Origin: an uncultured Paracoccaceae bacterium
GTDB taxonomy: Bacteria; Pseudomonadota; Alphaproteobacteria; Rhodobacterales; Rhodobacteraceae
Assembly (NCBI GenBank): GCA_947499725.1
Contig: CANMPK010000006.1
Span: 40,590 to 104,589 of the forward strand
Direction of reading: 5' to 3'
DNA: 64,000 nt
The position numbers and the translations under genes were made by a program. Positions 44,131 to 55,415 of the stretch are shown one piece after another. Position 1 is the stretch's first letter. Each line of letters starts with the position of its first letter. The notes below the pieces were generated by a model. That model was not told where the DNA came from. It saw only the letters and a program-made list of their open reading frames with translations, and made no database searches.

Positions 44131-45207
44131 ATGCCAACAACGTTTAGTGTCCTCTCTTTGGGTCAGTTCGCAGACATCGACCCAACCGAAGGCAACAACA
44201 ATGCCGAAAACGCCGCCTCTTTGGTGGGGGAGTCTTTCGGTACGGCGTCTGATCCGCTGTTTAACAACGAACAGACCTTCTCTTCGATCAGCCACTCTGG
44301 GGGCGGTTCGACCTATTTCGATCAAAACCAATGGTCATCAAGCGATCAGTTCTCGATCAACGGCAGTGGGTCTTTCACTTTCGACTCCTCTGTCGTCTAC
44401 AACGCCACCATCACCTACACCGATGGCACGACCGACACGATCACCGCCGTCGTCTTCCAAGACACCAACGGCAACACGTTCCTCGCGCCAGAGTTCTCTG
44501 CCAACGCAGATCAGGCGGCTCTCGAGGCCGGTCCAATCCAGTCTTTGACTCTGGATAGTCTGGCGGGCTCAAACTTCTTGGGCATGACCGCGAACCGCCA
44601 AGATTGGGATGTCGTGACCTGCTTTGCCAAGGGAACGCATATTCTAACGCCGAACGGCGAATGCCGGATCGAAGATCTCAACGTCGGCGACCTTGTCGAA
44701 ACCCGTGATGGCGGTGCTCAGAAGATCCAATGGATCGGAACGACCACGCGCAAAGTCACACCAAAGCTTGCGCCAATCCGCATCACTGCGGGCGCATTGG
44801 GGCAGGGCCTGCCAAAGCGCGATCTGCTTGTGTCTCCACAGCACCGTATGCTTGTGCGCTCTCGTATTGCGCAGCGCATGTCAGACTCGGGTGAGGTTTT
44901 GATTGCAGCCAAGAAACTGCTGGATCTGCCGGGTGTCATGGTGGCTTCAGAGTTTGAAGAGATCACATATTTCCACATTCTCTGCGAAGACCACCAAATT
45001 CTATTCGCAGAAGGGGCAGAGGCAGAGTCTTTCTACCTTGGTCAAATGGCACTGCAGGCATTGGATGCCGAGGCGCTGGAAGAGGTCAAAGAGCTCTTCC
45101 CAGAGCTGCTGGATCAAGATCACGTGCCCGTGCGCCCAATTGCAAGCGGCGCGCAGGCCAACCGCTTGATCGAGCGCCACAAGAAGAACAACCAGACCTT
45201 GATCTAA
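44131..45207 (+). CDS. Hint-domain (Hint_2) protein between rplA and rplJ
   Basis: 358-residue protein. The N-terminal about 160 residues resemble a beta-rich extracellular module (SSDQFSINGSGSFTFDSSVVYNATITYTDGTTDTITAVVFQDTNG). The Hint_2 domain then begins at Cys164 in VVTCFAKGTHILTPNGECRIEDLNVGDLVETRDGG and continues LVSPQHRMLV and YFHILCEDHQILFAEGAEAES. This hedgehog/intein-type fold is common in Rhodobacterales proteins next to RTX-like modules. No C-terminal intein His-Asn pair is obvious, so self-cleavage rather than protein splicing is more likely, if it is active at all. No signal peptide is visible, so type I or other non-Sec export is possible. Being placed between two ribosomal operons is unusual. 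Confidence 0.82.
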   Translation: MPTTFSVLSLGQFADIDPTEGNNNAENAASLVGESFGTASDPLFNNEQTFSSISHSGGGSTYFDQNQWSSSDQFSINGSGSFTFDSSVVYNATITYTDGTTDTITAVVFQDTNGNTFLAPEFSANADQAALEAGPIQSLTLDSLAGSNFLGMTANRQDWDVVTCFAKGTHILTPNGECRIEDLNVGDLVETRDGGAQKIQWIGTTTRKVTPKLAPIRITAGALGQGLPKRDLLVSPQHRMLVRSRIAQRMSDSGEVLIAAKKLLDLPGVMVASEFEEITYFHILCEDHQILFAEGAEAESFYLGQMALQALDAEALEEVKELFPELLDQDHVPVRPIASGAQANRLIERHKKNNQTLI

Positions 45208-45454
45208 AGGCTGATCAACCGGATGCGCAGTTTGGCGTGATCTGAAATTTCTAAAGCGCGTGCTGCTGTGATTGTTTGTGGCCGCGCGCGCTTTATGTTA
45301 TACTTGTCTTAACCTTTTGAGCGCCCGCAGAAAATATTGCGGTTTTACAGGCAAGGCGTCGTCTTGCCTCTTGCGCTGTGCATTAATCCAAACTAAATGA
45401 TCCTGTACGATCCAGCGTGCGATTCTTCGTGCGCTGTTTTGTATTTCGTCCAAG

Positions 45455-45627
45455 ACGGTGAGTGAGGGTTCCCCTCTTAATATCTTGCCTGAGACGGGAA
45501 AGACCAGATTTACCGAGGTATTTCCTCGGGCGATTTTGGTTCAGCCCCGTAATTCGGACCTGAACGCTGGGTTTTGCCCAGCAAATATGAGCCGGGGGGC
45601 TTTGCCTCCCAAATTTGGAGTAAAACT
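45455..45627 (+). promoter_or_regulatory. L10 leader RNA of rplJL (autoregulatory)
   Basis: The 420-bp gap before rplJ ends in a structured leader: CCGAGG/CCTCGG (45513-45529), GTTCAG/CTGAAC (45539-45544, 45560-45565), GCTGGG-TTTTG-CCCAGC (45566-45582) and GGGGGGC-TTT-GCCTCCC (45594-45610), the last just before the ribosome-binding site. This arrangement matches the L10(L12)4-binding leader that represses rplJL translation. The earlier part (45208-45454) has an AAAGCGCG/CGCGCTTT pair (45253-45294) and promoter-like AT-rich DNA but no gene. Confidence 0.6.
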
Positions 45628-46146
45628 GTGGATAGAGCACAAAAAGAGAAAGTGGTCGAGGAACTCGGCCAAATCTTTGAAAGCTCTGGCGTTGTAGTGG
45701 TTGCCCACTACGCGGGTCTTACAGTTGCTGATATGCAAAACCTGCGTGCGAAAGCACGTGAAGCAGGCGCTGCTGTCCGCGTTGCCAAAAACAGGCTCGC
45801 CAAAATTGCCCTGGAAGGAAAGCCTTGCGAAAGCATGGGTGATCTCCTGTCAGGCATGACTGTTCTAACCTACTCTGAGGATCCAGTTGCTGCAGCGAAA
45901 GTTGCAGAAGACTACTCCAAAGAGAATGACACCTACGAGATCCTCGGTGGTGCCATGGGTGAGAACGCTCTTGACCGTGCTGGCGTTACAGCAGTGTCCA
46001 AGATGCCTTCCCGCGAAGAGCTTATTGCTACGATCGCTGGTATGCTTGGTGCACCTGCTTCCAACATCGCTGGCGCAATTGGCGCACCTGCTTCGAACAT
46101 CGCGAGCATTCTGTCTACCGTAGAGGAAAAGGCAGAAGCTGCGTAA
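45628..46146 (+). CDS. rplJ: 50S ribosomal protein L10 (GTG start)
   Basis: 172-residue L10, the stalk base that binds L7/L12 dimers. [41 protein letters not shown] and [15 protein letters not shown] form the rRNA-binding domain; the C-terminal helix ([18 protein letters not shown]) binds L12. The ORF track starts at 45574, but family starts and the GGAG Shine-Dalgarno sequence (TTGGAGTAAAACT) place initiation at the GTG at 45628. The C-terminal region repeats GAPASNIA twice, as usual for alphaproteobacterial L10. Confidence 0.95.
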   Translation: MDRAQKEKVVEELGQIFESSGVVVVAHYAGLTVADMQNLRAKAREAGAAVRVAKNRLAKIALEGKPCESMGDLLSGMTVLTYSEDPVAAAKVAEDYSKENDTYEILGGAMGENALDRAGVTAVSKMPSREELIATIAGMLGAPASNIAGAIGAPASNIASILSTVEEKAEAA

Positions 46147-46217
46147 GCAACTTGAGAACCGCGTTTGGTTAAGAACTGAACGTTGGAACACATATCTTAT
46201 AACGGAAAGAGTCTAAA

Positions 46218-46598
46218 ATGGCTGATCTGAAAGCACTCGCAGAAAGCATCGTGGGTCTGACCCTGCTGGAAGCACAAGAACTGAAAACAATCCTCAAAGA
46301 CGAGTACGGCATCGAGCCAGCTGCTGGCGGCGCCGTAATGGTTGCAGGCGCAGCAGGCGGCGACGCTGGTGCGGCAGCTGAGGAAAAAACTGAATTTGAC
46401 GTAATTCTGAAAGCCGCAGGCGACAAGAAAATCAACGTCATCAAAGAAGTCCGCGGCATCACAGGCCTGGGTCTGAAAGAAGCTAAAGAGCTGGTCGAAG
46501 CTGGCGGCAAAGCCGTTAAAGAAGGCGTAGACAAAGCGGAAGCAGAAGACATCAAAGCGAAGCTGGAAGCAGCAGGCGCAGAAGTTGAGCTGAAGTAA
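46218..46598 (+). CDS. rplL: 50S ribosomal protein L7/L12
   Basis: 126-residue L7/L12 stalk protein recruiting translational GTPases. The N-terminal dimerisation domain ([29 protein letters not shown]), an Ala/Gly-rich hinge ([19 protein letters not shown]) and the C-terminal factor-binding domain ([39 protein letters not shown]) are all present. It follows rplJ by 71 bp and is followed by processing or attenuation hairpins before rpoB. Confidence 0.97.
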   Translation: MADLKALAESIVGLTLLEAQELKTILKDEYGIEPAAGGAVMVAGAAGGDAGAAAEEKTEFDVILKAAGDKKINVIKEVRGITGLGLKEAKELVEAGGKAVKEGVDKAEAEDIKAKLEAAGAEVELK

Positions 46599-46602
46599 TC
46601 TT

Positions 46603-46657
46603 TTCCGGGATTTTCCCGGAAGGATGAGTGAGCAGGGTACGGATTTCCGTACCCTGC
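46603..46657 (+). promoter_or_regulatory. rplL-rpoB intercistronic hairpins (attenuator/processing site)
   Basis: TTCCGGG-ATTTT-CCCGGAA (46603-46621) is followed by the perfect 11-bp stem GCAGGGTACGG-ATTT-CCGTACCCTGC (46632-46657). Neither has a T-run. In E. coli the same gap holds an attenuator and an RNase III site that reduce rpoBC relative to rplJL; the position here is equivalent. A third hairpin (GGGATTG 46772-46778 / CAATCCC 46800-46806) lies just upstream of rpoB. Confidence 0.6.
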
Positions 46658-46835
46658 TTAACCTGTCTTAGAAAGGGCCTTTTGTGTAAGGCGTTTTCTA
46701 AGACGAGGTTACGGATCGGGAGGCCTCTGGTGGGAAAGAGGCCGGGAATTGATCCATCGTCTGTCTCGAAAGGGATTGGTGCCGGGGCCCGACGGCATGC
46801 AATCCCGTTGAGAAACTTGAAAGGTGTCATCCAAT

Positions 46836-49800
46836 ATGGCTCAAACTTTCCTTGGCCAGAAGCGCTTGCGCAAATACTTCGGTAAAATTCGCGAAGTCCT
46901 GGAAATGCCGAACCTGATTGAGGTTCAAAAATCTTCTTACGATCTTTTCCTTCGCTCCGGCGATGCTGAAACGCCAACAGATGGCGACGGTATCCAAGGT
47001 GTGTTCCAGTCGGTTTTCCCGATCAAAGACTTTAACGAGACTTCGATCCTGGAATTCGTTGGCTACGAACTGGAAAAGCCAAAGTACGACGTTGAAGAAT
47101 GTATGCAACGCGACATGACCTACAGCGCACCGCTGAAGGTTACTCTGCGTTTGATCGTATTTGATATCGACGAAGATACTGGCGCCAAGTCTGTTAAAGA
47201 CATCAAAGAACAAGACGTCTTCATGGGCGACATGCCTCTGATGACTCCAAACGGTACATTCGTGGTTAACGGCACAGAGCGTGTGATCGTTTCCCAGATG
47301 CACCGTTCTCCTGGCGTGTTCTTCGATCACGACAAAGGTAAAACACACTCTTCCGGTAAACTGCTGTTTGCTTGCCGCATTATCCCATATCGCGGCTCTT
47401 GGTTGGATTTCGAATTCGACGCCAAAGATGTTGTGTACGCACGTATCGACCGTCGCCGCAAATTGCCTGTGACCACCCTGCTGTATGCACTGGGTCTGGA
47501 CCAAGAAGGCATCTGTGACGCGTATTTCGATACGGTCAACTACAAGCTGGAAAAGGGCAAAGGTTGGGCAACCAAGTTCTTCCCAGAGCGTGTGCGCGGC
47601 ACCCGTCCAGTCTATGATCTGGTCGACGCAGCAACAGGCGAAGTGATCGCTGAAGCAGGCAAGAAAGTAACACCTCGTGCAGTTAAGAAACTGATCGACG
47701 AAGGCAACGTTACAGAATTGCTGATCCCACATGAGCAGATCATCGGCAAATACGTTGCCAAAGATCTGATCAACGAAGAAACCGGCGCGATCTACGTTGA
47801 AGCAGGTGATGAAATCACTGTGGAATACGACAAAGACGGCGACGTCATTGGCGGCACACTGCAAGACCTGATGAACGCGGGTATCACCGATATTCCAGTT
47901 CTGGACATCGACAACGTGAACGTGGGTCCATACATCCGCAACACAATGGCGATCGACAAGAACATGGGTCGCGACACAGCGCTGATGGACATCTATCGCG
48001 TGATGCGTCCAGGTGAGCCACCGACCGTTGAAGCAGCTTCCGCGCTGTTCGACACATTGTTCTTCGATTCCGAGCGTTATGATCTCTCCGCGGTGGGCCG
48101 CGTGAAGATGAACATGCGTCTGGCACTGGATGCTGAGGACACTCAGCGTACACTGCGCAAAGAAGACATCATCTCCTGCATCAAAGCGCTGGTTGAACTG
48201 CGTGACGGCAAAGGCGACGTGGACGACATCGACCACCTCGGCAACCGTCGTGTGCGTTCCGTTGGCGAGCTGATGGAAAACCAATACCGTGTTGGTCTGC
48301 TCCGCATGGAGCGCGCGATCAAAGAGCGTATGTCCTCTGTCGAAATCGACACAGTGATGCCGCAAGATCTGATCAACGCGAAACCAGCGGCTGCGGCTGT
48401 TCGTGAATTCTTCGGCTCTTCCCAGCTGTCTCAGTTCATGGACCAAACCAACCCGCTGTCCGAAGTCACGCACAAGCGCCGCTTGTCCGCGCTTGGGCCA
48501 GGTGGTTTGACACGCGAACGCGCAGGCTTCGAAGTCCGCGACGTTCACCCAACCCACTACGGTCGTATGTGTCCAATTGAAACGCCGGAAGGCCCGAACA
48601 TTGGTCTGATCAACTCGCTGGCGACATTCGCACGCGTGAACAAATACGGCTTCATCGAAACACCATATCGCAAGGTGATCGACGGTCAGGTAACGGACGA
48701 AGTCCAATACATGTCCGCGACCGAAGAAATGCGCCACACTGTGGCTCAGGCGAACGCGAACCTCGACGAAGACGGTAAGTTCGTAAACGAGCTGGTGAAC
48801 ACACGCCAAGCGGGCGACTACACAATGGCCTCCGTTGCCGCTGTAGACCTGATTGACGTTTCTCCAAAGCAGTTGGTTTCTGTTGCGGCATCTTTGATCC
48901 CGTTCCTTGAAAACGACGATGCGAACCGGGCCCTGATGGGTTCGAACATGATGCGTCAGGCGGTTCCACTGCTGCGTGCCGAAGCACCACTTGTTGGTAC
49001 AGGCATCGAAGAAGTTGTGGCCCGCGACTCTGGCGCGGCGATCATGGCGAAACGCGGCGGTGTCATCGACCAAGTTGACGCACAGCGTATCGTTATTCGC
49101 GCGACCGAAGATCTGGAACTGGGCGACGCCGGCGTAGACATCTACCGCCTGCGTAAATTCCAACGCTCCAACCAAAACACCTGCATCAACCAGCGTCCGC
49201 TGGTAAAAGTAGGCGATCGCGTCACCAAAGGCGAAGTTGTTGCAGATGGTCCATCCACAGATATGGGTGAACTGTCCTTGGGTAAAAACGTGGTTGTCGC
49301 GTTTATGCCTTGGAACGGCTACAACTACGAAGACTCCATTCTGATCTCCGAGCGTATCGCACGTGACGACGTCTTCACATCCGTCCACATCGAGGAATTC
49401 GAAGTGGCCGCACGTGATACGAAACTGGGTCCAGAAGAAATCACACGCGACATTCCAAACGTTGGTGAAGAAGCGCTGCGCAACCTCGACGAGGCGGGCA
49501 TCGTTTACATCGGCGCGGATGTTGAACCAGGTGACATTCTGGTTGGTAAGATCACACCAAAAGGCGAAAGCCCGATGACACCAGAAGAAAAACTTCTGCG
49601 CGCCATCTTTGGTGAAAAAGCATCCGACGTGCGTGATACTTCCCTGCGCGTAAAGCCAGGCGATTTCGGTACTGTTGTTGAGGTTCGTGTCTTCAACCGC
49701 CACGGCGTTGAAAAAGACGAACGTGCACTGCAGATCGAGCGTGAAGAAGTTGAAGCACTGGCACGTGACCGTGACGACGAGCTGGCGATCCTGGATCGTA

Positions 49801-50972
49801 ACATCTACGCCCGTCTGCACGATCTGATCCTCGGCAAAGTTGCCGTGAAGGGTCCGAAAGGCGTGCGCTCGAATGCTGTGATCGACGAAGAAATGCTCTC
49901 CATGCTGACCCGCGGTCAGTGGTGGCAGCTGGCACTCGAAGATGAGGGCGACGCCCAAATCGTAGAAGCCCTGCACGAGCAGTACGAAATCCAGAAACGT
50001 GCGCTGGACGCACGCTTTGAGGATAAAGTCGAGAAAGTCCGTCGCGGCGATGATCTGCCACCGGGCGTTATGAAGATGGTCAAAGTCTTTATCGCGGTGA
50101 AGCGTAAGCTGCAGCCGGGCGATAAAATGGCGGGTCGTCACGGGAACAAAGGTGTTATTTCCAAGGTTGTACCAATGGAAGACATGCCGTTCCTCGAAGA
50201 CGGTACACCAGTCGACTTCTGTCTGAACCCTCTGGGTGTTCCATCGCGTATGAACGTTGGTCAGATCCTTGAAACCCACATGGGTTGGGCCGCACGCGGT
50301 CTGGGCATCAAAATTGACGATGCTCTGCAAGACTACCGCCGCTCTGGCGATCTGACTCCAGTGCGTGAAGCAATGGAAGAAGCCTATGGCGCAGATGTCT
50401 ACGAAGAAGGCATCGCCGGCATGGACGAAGACGAGCTGGTTAACGCAGCTGGTAACGTCACACGCGGTGTTCCGATTGCGACACCAGTATTTGACGGTGC
50501 GAAGGAAAGCGACGTAAACGACGCTCTGCTGCGCGCTGGCTTTAGCGAAAGCGGTCAGTCCATCTTGTTTGATGGCCGTACAGGCGAGCAATTCGCGCGT
50601 CCTGTTACCGTTGGCGTGAAATACCTGCTGAAACTGCACCACCTTGTGGATGACAAAATCCACGCGCGTTCTACTGGTCCATACTCGCTGGTTACTCAGC
50701 AGCCATTGGGCGGTAAAGCGCAGTTCGGTGGTCAGCGCTTCGGTGAGATGGAGGTCTGGGCTCTGGAAGCTTACGGCGCTGCATACACCCTGCAGGAAAT
50801 GCTGACTGTGAAATCGGATGACGTGGCTGGCCGGACGAAAGTCTACGAAAGCATCGTCAAAGGCGAAGACAACTTCGAGGCTGGCATCCCAGAATCCTTC
50901 AACGTTCTGGTGAAAGAAGTCCGCGGCCTTGGCCTGAACATGGAACTCCTGGATGCGGAGGTTGAGGAATAA
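46836..50972 (+). CDS. rpoB: DNA-directed RNA polymerase subunit beta
   Basis: 1378-residue RNA polymerase beta subunit, length typical of alphaproteobacteria. It starts [18 protein letters not shown] (ATG at 46836; the ORF track extends 4 codons upstream). The rifampicin pocket reads [20 protein letters not shown] then [12 protein letters not shown], with the wild-type Asp, His and Ser at the common resistance positions, so sensitivity is predicted. Other landmarks are the [12 protein letters not shown] lobe, [16 protein letters not shown] and the C-terminal [34 protein letters not shown] clamp. rpoC follows after 53 bp. Confidence 0.98.
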   Translation: MAQTFLGQKRLRKYFGKIREVLEMPNLIEVQKSSYDLFLRSGDAETPTDGDGIQGVFQSVFPIKDFNETSILEFVGYELEKPKYDVEECMQRDMTYSAPLKVTLRLIVFDIDEDTGAKSVKDIKEQDVFMGDMPLMTPNGTFVVNGTERVIVSQMHRSPGVFFDHDKGKTHSSGKLLFACRIIPYRGSWLDFEFDAKDVVYARIDRRRKLPVTTLLYALGLDQEGICDAYFDTVNYKLEKGKGWATKFFPERVRGTRPVYDLVDAATGEVIAEAGKKVTPRAVKKLIDEGNVTELLIPHEQIIGKYVAKDLINEETGAIYVEAGDEITVEYDKDGDVIGGTLQDLMNAGITDIPVLDIDNVNVGPYIRNTMAIDKNMGRDTALMDIYRVMRPGEPPTVEAASALFDTLFFDSERYDLSAVGRVKMNMRLALDAEDTQRTLRKEDIISCIKALVELRDGKGDVDDIDHLGNRRVRSVGELMENQYRVGLLRMERAIKERMSSVEIDTVMPQDLINAKPAAAAVREFFGSSQLSQFMDQTNPLSEVTHKRRLSALGPGGLTRERAGFEVRDVHPTHYGRMCPIETPEGPNIGLINSLATFARVNKYGFIETPYRKVIDGQVTDEVQYMSATEEMRHTVAQANANLDEDGKFVNELVNTRQAGDYTMASVAAVDLIDVSPKQLVSVAASLIPFLENDDANRALMGSNMMRQAVPLLRAEAPLVGTGIEEVVARDSGAAIMAKRGGVIDQVDAQRIVIRATEDLELGDAGVDIYRLRKFQRSNQNTCINQRPLVKVGDRVTKGEVVADGPSTDMGELSLGKNVVVAFMPWNGYNYEDSILISERIARDDVFTSVHIEEFEVAARDTKLGPEEITRDIPNVGEEALRNLDEAGIVYIGADVEPGDILVGKITPKGESPMTPEEKLLRAIFGEKASDVRDTSLRVKPGDFGTVVEVRVFNRHGVEKDERALQIEREEVEALARDRDDELAILDRNIYARLHDLILGKVAVKGPKGVRSNAVIDEEMLSMLTRGQWWQLALEDEGDAQIVEALHEQYEIQKRALDARFEDKVEKVRRGDDLPPGVMKMVKVFIAVKRKLQPGDKMAGRHGNKGVISKVVPMEDMPFLEDGTPVDFCLNPLGVPSRMNVGQILETHMGWAARGLGIKIDDALQDYRRSGDLTPVREAMEEAYGADVYEEGIAGMDEDELVNAAGNVTRGVPIATPVFDGAKESDVNDALLRAGFSESGQSILFDGRTGEQFARPVTVGVKYLLKLHHLVDDKIHARSTGPYSLVTQQPLGGKAQFGGQRFGEMEVWALEAYGAAYTLQEMLTVKSDDVAGRTKVYESIVKGEDNFEAGIPESFNVLVKEVRGLGLNMELLDAEVEE

Positions 50973-51025
50973 GGGCCTCGGCCCTTCTTCCCTTCCACCC
51001 TTCCGCACTAATTTGAGGTATCAAA

Positions 51026-54000
51026 ATGAACCAGGAACTGACCAACAACCCGTTTAACCCTCTGACGCCACCAAAAGTCTTTGATGAAATCAAAGTCTCC
51101 CTGGCATCCCCAGAGCGGATTCTCTCTTGGTCCTACGGCGAAATCAAAAAGCCGGAAACAATCAACTACCGTACGTTCAAACCAGAACGCGACGGCCTGT
51201 TCTGCGCACGTATCTTTGGCCCAATCAAAGATTACGAATGCCTATGCGGCAAATATAAGCGCATGAAGTATCGCGGCGTTGTCTGCGAAAAATGTGGTGT
51301 TGAAGTTACGCTTCAAAAAGTACGCCGTGAGCGTATGGGCCACATCGAACTGGCTGCGCCTGTCGCACACATCTGGTTCCTGAAATCGCTGCCAAGCCGC
51401 ATCGGCCTGATGCTGGACATGACACTGCGTGATCTGGAACGTGTTCTGTACTTTGAAAACTACGTTGTCATCGAGCCGGGTCTGACCGACCTGCAATACG
51501 GTCAGATGATGACCGAAGAAGAGTACATGGACGCGCAAGACGCCTACGGTATGGACGCGTTCACCGCGAACATCGGCGCCGAAGCGATCCGTGACATGCT
51601 GGCCCAGATCGATCTGGAAGCCGAAGCCGAGCACCTGCGCGCAGAGCTGGCCGAAGCAACTGGCGAATTGAAGCCTAAGAAGATCATCAAGCGTCTGAAA
51701 GTTGTGGAATCCTTCTTGGAATCCGGCAACCGTCCAGAGTGGATGGTTATGACTGTGATCCCAGTGATCCCACCAGAACTGCGCCCACTGGTGCCTCTGG
51801 ATGGTGGCCGCTTTGCGACATCCGATCTGAACGATCTGTATCGCCGCGTGATCAACCGGAACAACCGTCTGAAGCGTCTGATCGAACTGCGTGCGCCTGA
51901 TATCATCGTACGTAACGAAAAGCGTATGCTTCAGGAATCCGTTGACGCTCTGTTCGACAACGGCCGTCGTGGTCGTGTGATCACTGGCGCCAACAAGCGT
52001 CCGCTGAAATCTCTGTCCGACATGCTGAAAGGTAAGCAGGGTCGTTTCCGTCAAAACCTTTTGGGTAAACGCGTAGACTTCTCCGGCCGTTCCGTCATTG
52101 TGACAGGTCCTGAACTGAAACTGCACCAGTGTGGTCTTCCTAAGAAGATGGCGCTCGAGCTGTTCAAACCGTTCATCTATTCCCGCCTTGAAGCCAAAGG
52201 TCTGTCTTCCACAGTGAAGCAAGCCAAGAAGCTGGTGGAAAAAGAACGTCCAGAAGTGTGGGATATCCTCGACGAGGTTATTCGCGAACACCCTGTCATG
52301 CTGAACCGTGCGCCGACTTTGCACCGTCTTGGCATTCAGGCCTTCGAACCAACCCTGATCGAAGGTAAAGCGATCCAGCTGCACCCGCTCGTATGTTCCG
52401 CGTTTAACGCTGACTTCGACGGTGACCAGATGGCGGTTCACGTTCCTCTGAGCCTCGAAGCTCAGCTGGAAGCACGTGTTCTGATGATGTCCACAAACAA
52501 CGTTCTGTCGCCTGCAAACGGTGCACCAATCATCGTTCCGTCTCAGGATATGATTTTGGGCCTGTACTACGTGACCATCGCACGCGATGGCATGAAGGGC
52601 GAAGGCATGGTCTTCTCTTCCATCGAAGAGGTAGAGCACGCGTTGGACGCTGGTGTTGTACACCTGCACACCAAAATTCAGGCCCGTATCCCTCAGATCG
52701 ACGAAAACGGTCTCGAAGTGATGAAACGTTTCGAAACGACCCCAGGTCGTGTGAAACTGGGCGCGCTGCTGCCGCAAAACGCGAAAGCACCGTTTGAACT
52801 GGTGAACCGTCTTCTGCGTAAGAAAGACGTTCAGAACGTGATTGATACGGTCTACCGCTACTGTGGTCAGAAAGAATCCGTGATCTTCTGTGACCAGATC
52901 ATGTCCATGGGCTTCAAAGAAGCGTTCAAGGCAGGCATCTCGTTCGGTAAAGACGACATGGTTATCCCTGACACCAAGTGGACATTGGTCGACGATACAC
53001 GTGATCAGGTAAAAGACTTCGAACAACAGTACATGGACGGCCTGATCACTCAGGGCGAAAAGTACAACAAAGTTGTTGATGCGTGGTCGAAGTGTAACGA
53101 CAAAGTCACTGATGCGATGATGAACACCATCTCCGCAGCGAAGCATGACGAAGCCGGTACTGAAATGGAGCCAAACTCCGTTTACATGATGGCCCACTCT
53201 GGTGCGCGTGGCTCGGTGACACAGATGAAACAGCTGGGTGGTATGCGTGGTCTGATGGCCCGTCCAAACGGCGACATTATCGAAACACCGGTTATCTCGA
53301 ACTTTAAAGAAGGTCTGACCGTTCTCGAATACTTCAACTCCACACACGGTGCTCGTAAGGGTTTGTCTGATACGGCGTTGAAAACAGCGAACTCCGGTTA
53401 CCTGACACGTCGTCTGGTTGACGTTGCTCAAGACTGCATCGTGCGTATGCTCGATTGTGGCACCGAAAACGCGATCACTGCGGAAGCAGCGGTTAACGAC
53501 GGTGAAGTTGTGGCAACTCTGGCAGAACGTGTTCTGGGTCGTGTGGCTGCAGAAGATATCGTTCGCCCAGGCACAGACGAAGTTCTGGTGTCCAAAGGCC
53601 AACTGATTGACGAGCTGATGTCTGACTCAGTCGGCGAAGCGGGTGTTGCCTCTGCACGCATCCGTTCCCCACTGACATGTGAGGCCGAAGAAGGCGTCTG
53701 CGCAATGTGCTACGGTCGTGACCTTGCACGCGGTACCATCGTGAACACAGGTGAAGCTGTCGGTATTATCGCCGCACAGTCCATCGGTGAACCAGGTACA
53801 CAGCTGACAATGCGTACATTCCACATTGGTGGTGTTGCGCAGGGTGGCCAACAGTCCTTCCAGGAAGCGTCTCAAGAAGGTACAATCCGCCTTGAGAACC
53901 CGAACCTGCTGGACAACACCATGGGCGAGACCATGGTCATGGGCCGCAACATGAAGATGGAAATCATCGACGGCAACGGCGATGTGCGCGTGACTCACAA

Positions 54001-55276
54001 AATCAGCTACGGTTCCAAGCTCTTCGTCAAAGATGGCGACACAATCGAGCGTGGCGCGAAGCTGTTTGAATGGGATCCGTTCACACTGCCAATCATCGCG
54101 GAAAAAGCGGGTAAAGCGAAATACGTGGACCTCGTGTCCGGTCTCGCAGTACGCGACGTAACCGATGAAGCCACAGGTATGACACAGAAAATCGTAACCG
54201 ATTGGCGTTCCGCGCCAAAAGGCAACGAGCTGAAGCCAGAAATCATTTTGGTCGACGCAGATGGCGAGCCAGTCCGCAACGCGGCCGGCAACCCAGTGAC
54301 ATACCCAATGTCTGTTGATGCGATCCTGTCCGCTGAAGACGGTCAGACTGTTGAAGCCGGTGACGTTATCGCGCGTATCCCACGTGAGGGCGCGAAAACA
54401 AAAGACATTACCGGTGGTCTGCCTCGCGTTGCGGAACTGTTCGAAGCCCGTCGTCCAAAAGACCACGCGATCATCGCAGAAGCCGATGGTTACGTACGCT
54501 TTGGCCGCGACTACAAGAACAAGCGTCGTATCGCGATCGAACCAGCTGACGAGTCCGCGGAAACCATCGAATACATGGTGCCGAAGGGTAAGCACATTCC
54601 TGTACAAGAAGGCGACTTCGTACAGAAAGGTGATTACATCATGGACGGTAACCCAGCGCCGCATGACATCCTGTCCATCATGGGTGTCGAAGCACTGGCG
54701 AACTACATGATCGACGAAGTTCAGGACGTTTACCGCCTGCAGGGTGTTAAGATTAACGATAAACACATCGAAGTTATCGTGCGTCAAATGCTGCAGAAAT
54801 GGGAAATCTCCGACTCTGGCGAGACAACCCTGCTCAAAGGCGAACACGTTGATAAGCAAGAATTCGAAGCAGCCAACAAAAAAGCTCTGGATCGCGGCAA
54901 GCGTCCAGCGCAAGGCGCGCCGATCCTCTTGGGTATCACCAAAGCGTCCCTGCAGACACGTTCCTTCATCTCTGCCGCGTCCTTCCAGGAAACAACACGC
55001 GTTCTGACCGAGGCCTCTGTCCAAGGTAAGAAAGACAAGCTGGTTGGCCTGAAAGAAAACGTCATCGTGGGTCGTCTGATCCCTGCGGGTACAGGCGGGG
55101 CAACCCAATCTGTGCGCAAGGTTGCGACAGATCGTGACAACGTGGTGCTTGAAGCGCGTCGCGAAGAAGCCGAACAAGCCGCCGCACTGGCAGCTCCAAA
55201 GGCAGATGACTTCGCAGCAGCGGAAGACATCTTCGACAGCGGTCTGGTCGAAACACCAGAAGCGCGCGAAGAATAA
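51026..55276 (+). CDS. rpoC: DNA-directed RNA polymerase subunit beta'
   Basis: 1416-residue beta' subunit. The N-terminal zinc site ([23 protein letters not shown]), the [27 protein letters not shown] rudder/lid region, the catalytic Mg-binding loop [16 protein letters not shown], the trigger-loop/bridge region ([24 protein letters not shown]) and the second zinc site ([19 protein letters not shown]) are all intact. The C-terminal acidic tail ends [15 protein letters not shown] terminator follows, so the rpoBC transcript ends before the DUF1963 gene. Confidence 0.98.
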   Translation: MNQELTNNPFNPLTPPKVFDEIKVSLASPERILSWSYGEIKKPETINYRTFKPERDGLFCARIFGPIKDYECLCGKYKRMKYRGVVCEKCGVEVTLQKVRRERMGHIELAAPVAHIWFLKSLPSRIGLMLDMTLRDLERVLYFENYVVIEPGLTDLQYGQMMTEEEYMDAQDAYGMDAFTANIGAEAIRDMLAQIDLEAEAEHLRAELAEATGELKPKKIIKRLKVVESFLESGNRPEWMVMTVIPVIPPELRPLVPLDGGRFATSDLNDLYRRVINRNNRLKRLIELRAPDIIVRNEKRMLQESVDALFDNGRRGRVITGANKRPLKSLSDMLKGKQGRFRQNLLGKRVDFSGRSVIVTGPELKLHQCGLPKKMALELFKPFIYSRLEAKGLSSTVKQAKKLVEKERPEVWDILDEVIREHPVMLNRAPTLHRLGIQAFEPTLIEGKAIQLHPLVCSAFNADFDGDQMAVHVPLSLEAQLEARVLMMSTNNVLSPANGAPIIVPSQDMILGLYYVTIARDGMKGEGMVFSSIEEVEHALDAGVVHLHTKIQARIPQIDENGLEVMKRFETTPGRVKLGALLPQNAKAPFELVNRLLRKKDVQNVIDTVYRYCGQKESVIFCDQIMSMGFKEAFKAGISFGKDDMVIPDTKWTLVDDTRDQVKDFEQQYMDGLITQGEKYNKVVDAWSKCNDKVTDAMMNTISAAKHDEAGTEMEPNSVYMMAHSGARGSVTQMKQLGGMRGLMARPNGDIIETPVISNFKEGLTVLEYFNSTHGARKGLSDTALKTANSGYLTRRLVDVAQDCIVRMLDCGTENAITAEAAVNDGEVVATLAERVLGRVAAEDIVRPGTDEVLVSKGQLIDELMSDSVGEAGVASARIRSPLTCEAEEGVCAMCYGRDLARGTIVNTGEAVGIIAAQSIGEPGTQLTMRTFHIGGVAQGGQQSFQEASQEGTIRLENPNLLDNTMGETMVMGRNMKMEIIDGNGDVRVTHKISYGSKLFVKDGDTIERGAKLFEWDPFTLPIIAEKAGKAKYVDLVSGLAVRDVTDEATGMTQKIVTDWRSAPKGNELKPEIILVDADGEPVRNAAGNPVTYPMSVDAILSAEDGQTVEAGDVIARIPREGAKTKDITGGLPRVAELFEARRPKDHAIIAEADGYVRFGRDYKNKRRIAIEPADESAETIEYMVPKGKHIPVQEGDFVQKGDYIMDGNPAPHDILSIMGVEALANYMIDEVQDVYRLQGVKINDKHIEVIVRQMLQKWEISDSGETTLLKGEHVDKQEFEAANKKALDRGKRPAQGAPILLGITKASLQTRSFISAASFQETTRVLTEASVQGKKDKLVGLKENVIVGRLIPAGTGGATQSVRKVATDRDNVVLEARREEAEQAAALAAPKADDFAAAEDIFDSGLVETPEAREE

Positions 55277-55297
55277 GCGTCAGCTCATAAAAGACAA

Positions 55298-55325
55298 AAA
55301 ACCCCCGGCCTTGGCTGGGGGTTTT
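55298..55325 (+). terminator. rpoBC terminator
   Basis: AAAACCCCC (55298-55306) pairs with GGGGGTTTT (55317-55325), with an inner GCC-TT-GGC stem. Strong intrinsic terminator, able to act in both directions. Confidence 0.92.
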
Positions 55326-55415
55326 GCTTTTGTAGGGGAGTGAAGCAAAGTGAGAGGCGATTTCACCAGAGAGGACCTGAACAACAAGCCCAACCCCTTA
55401 GTGAATGACCAATTG

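Noticed and set aside
44131-45207. Idea that the Hint protein is a true splicing intein inserted in a host gene
   Set aside because: The sequence after the Hint domain is a short helical tail, not an extein continuing the N-terminal module, and no C-terminal His-Asn splice junction is evident.
46827-51008. 1393-codon open frame antisense to rpoB
   Set aside because: It mirrors rpoB exactly and its product has a Cys/His/Phe/Val-rich composition typical of a shadow frame. The sense gene's biased codon use avoids TTA, CTA and TCA, which removes antisense stops. No ribosome-binding site or family resemblance.
51242-53602. 786-codon open frame antisense to rpoC, and a 516-codon one at 53627-55177
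   Set aside because: Shadow frames of rpoC for the same reason.
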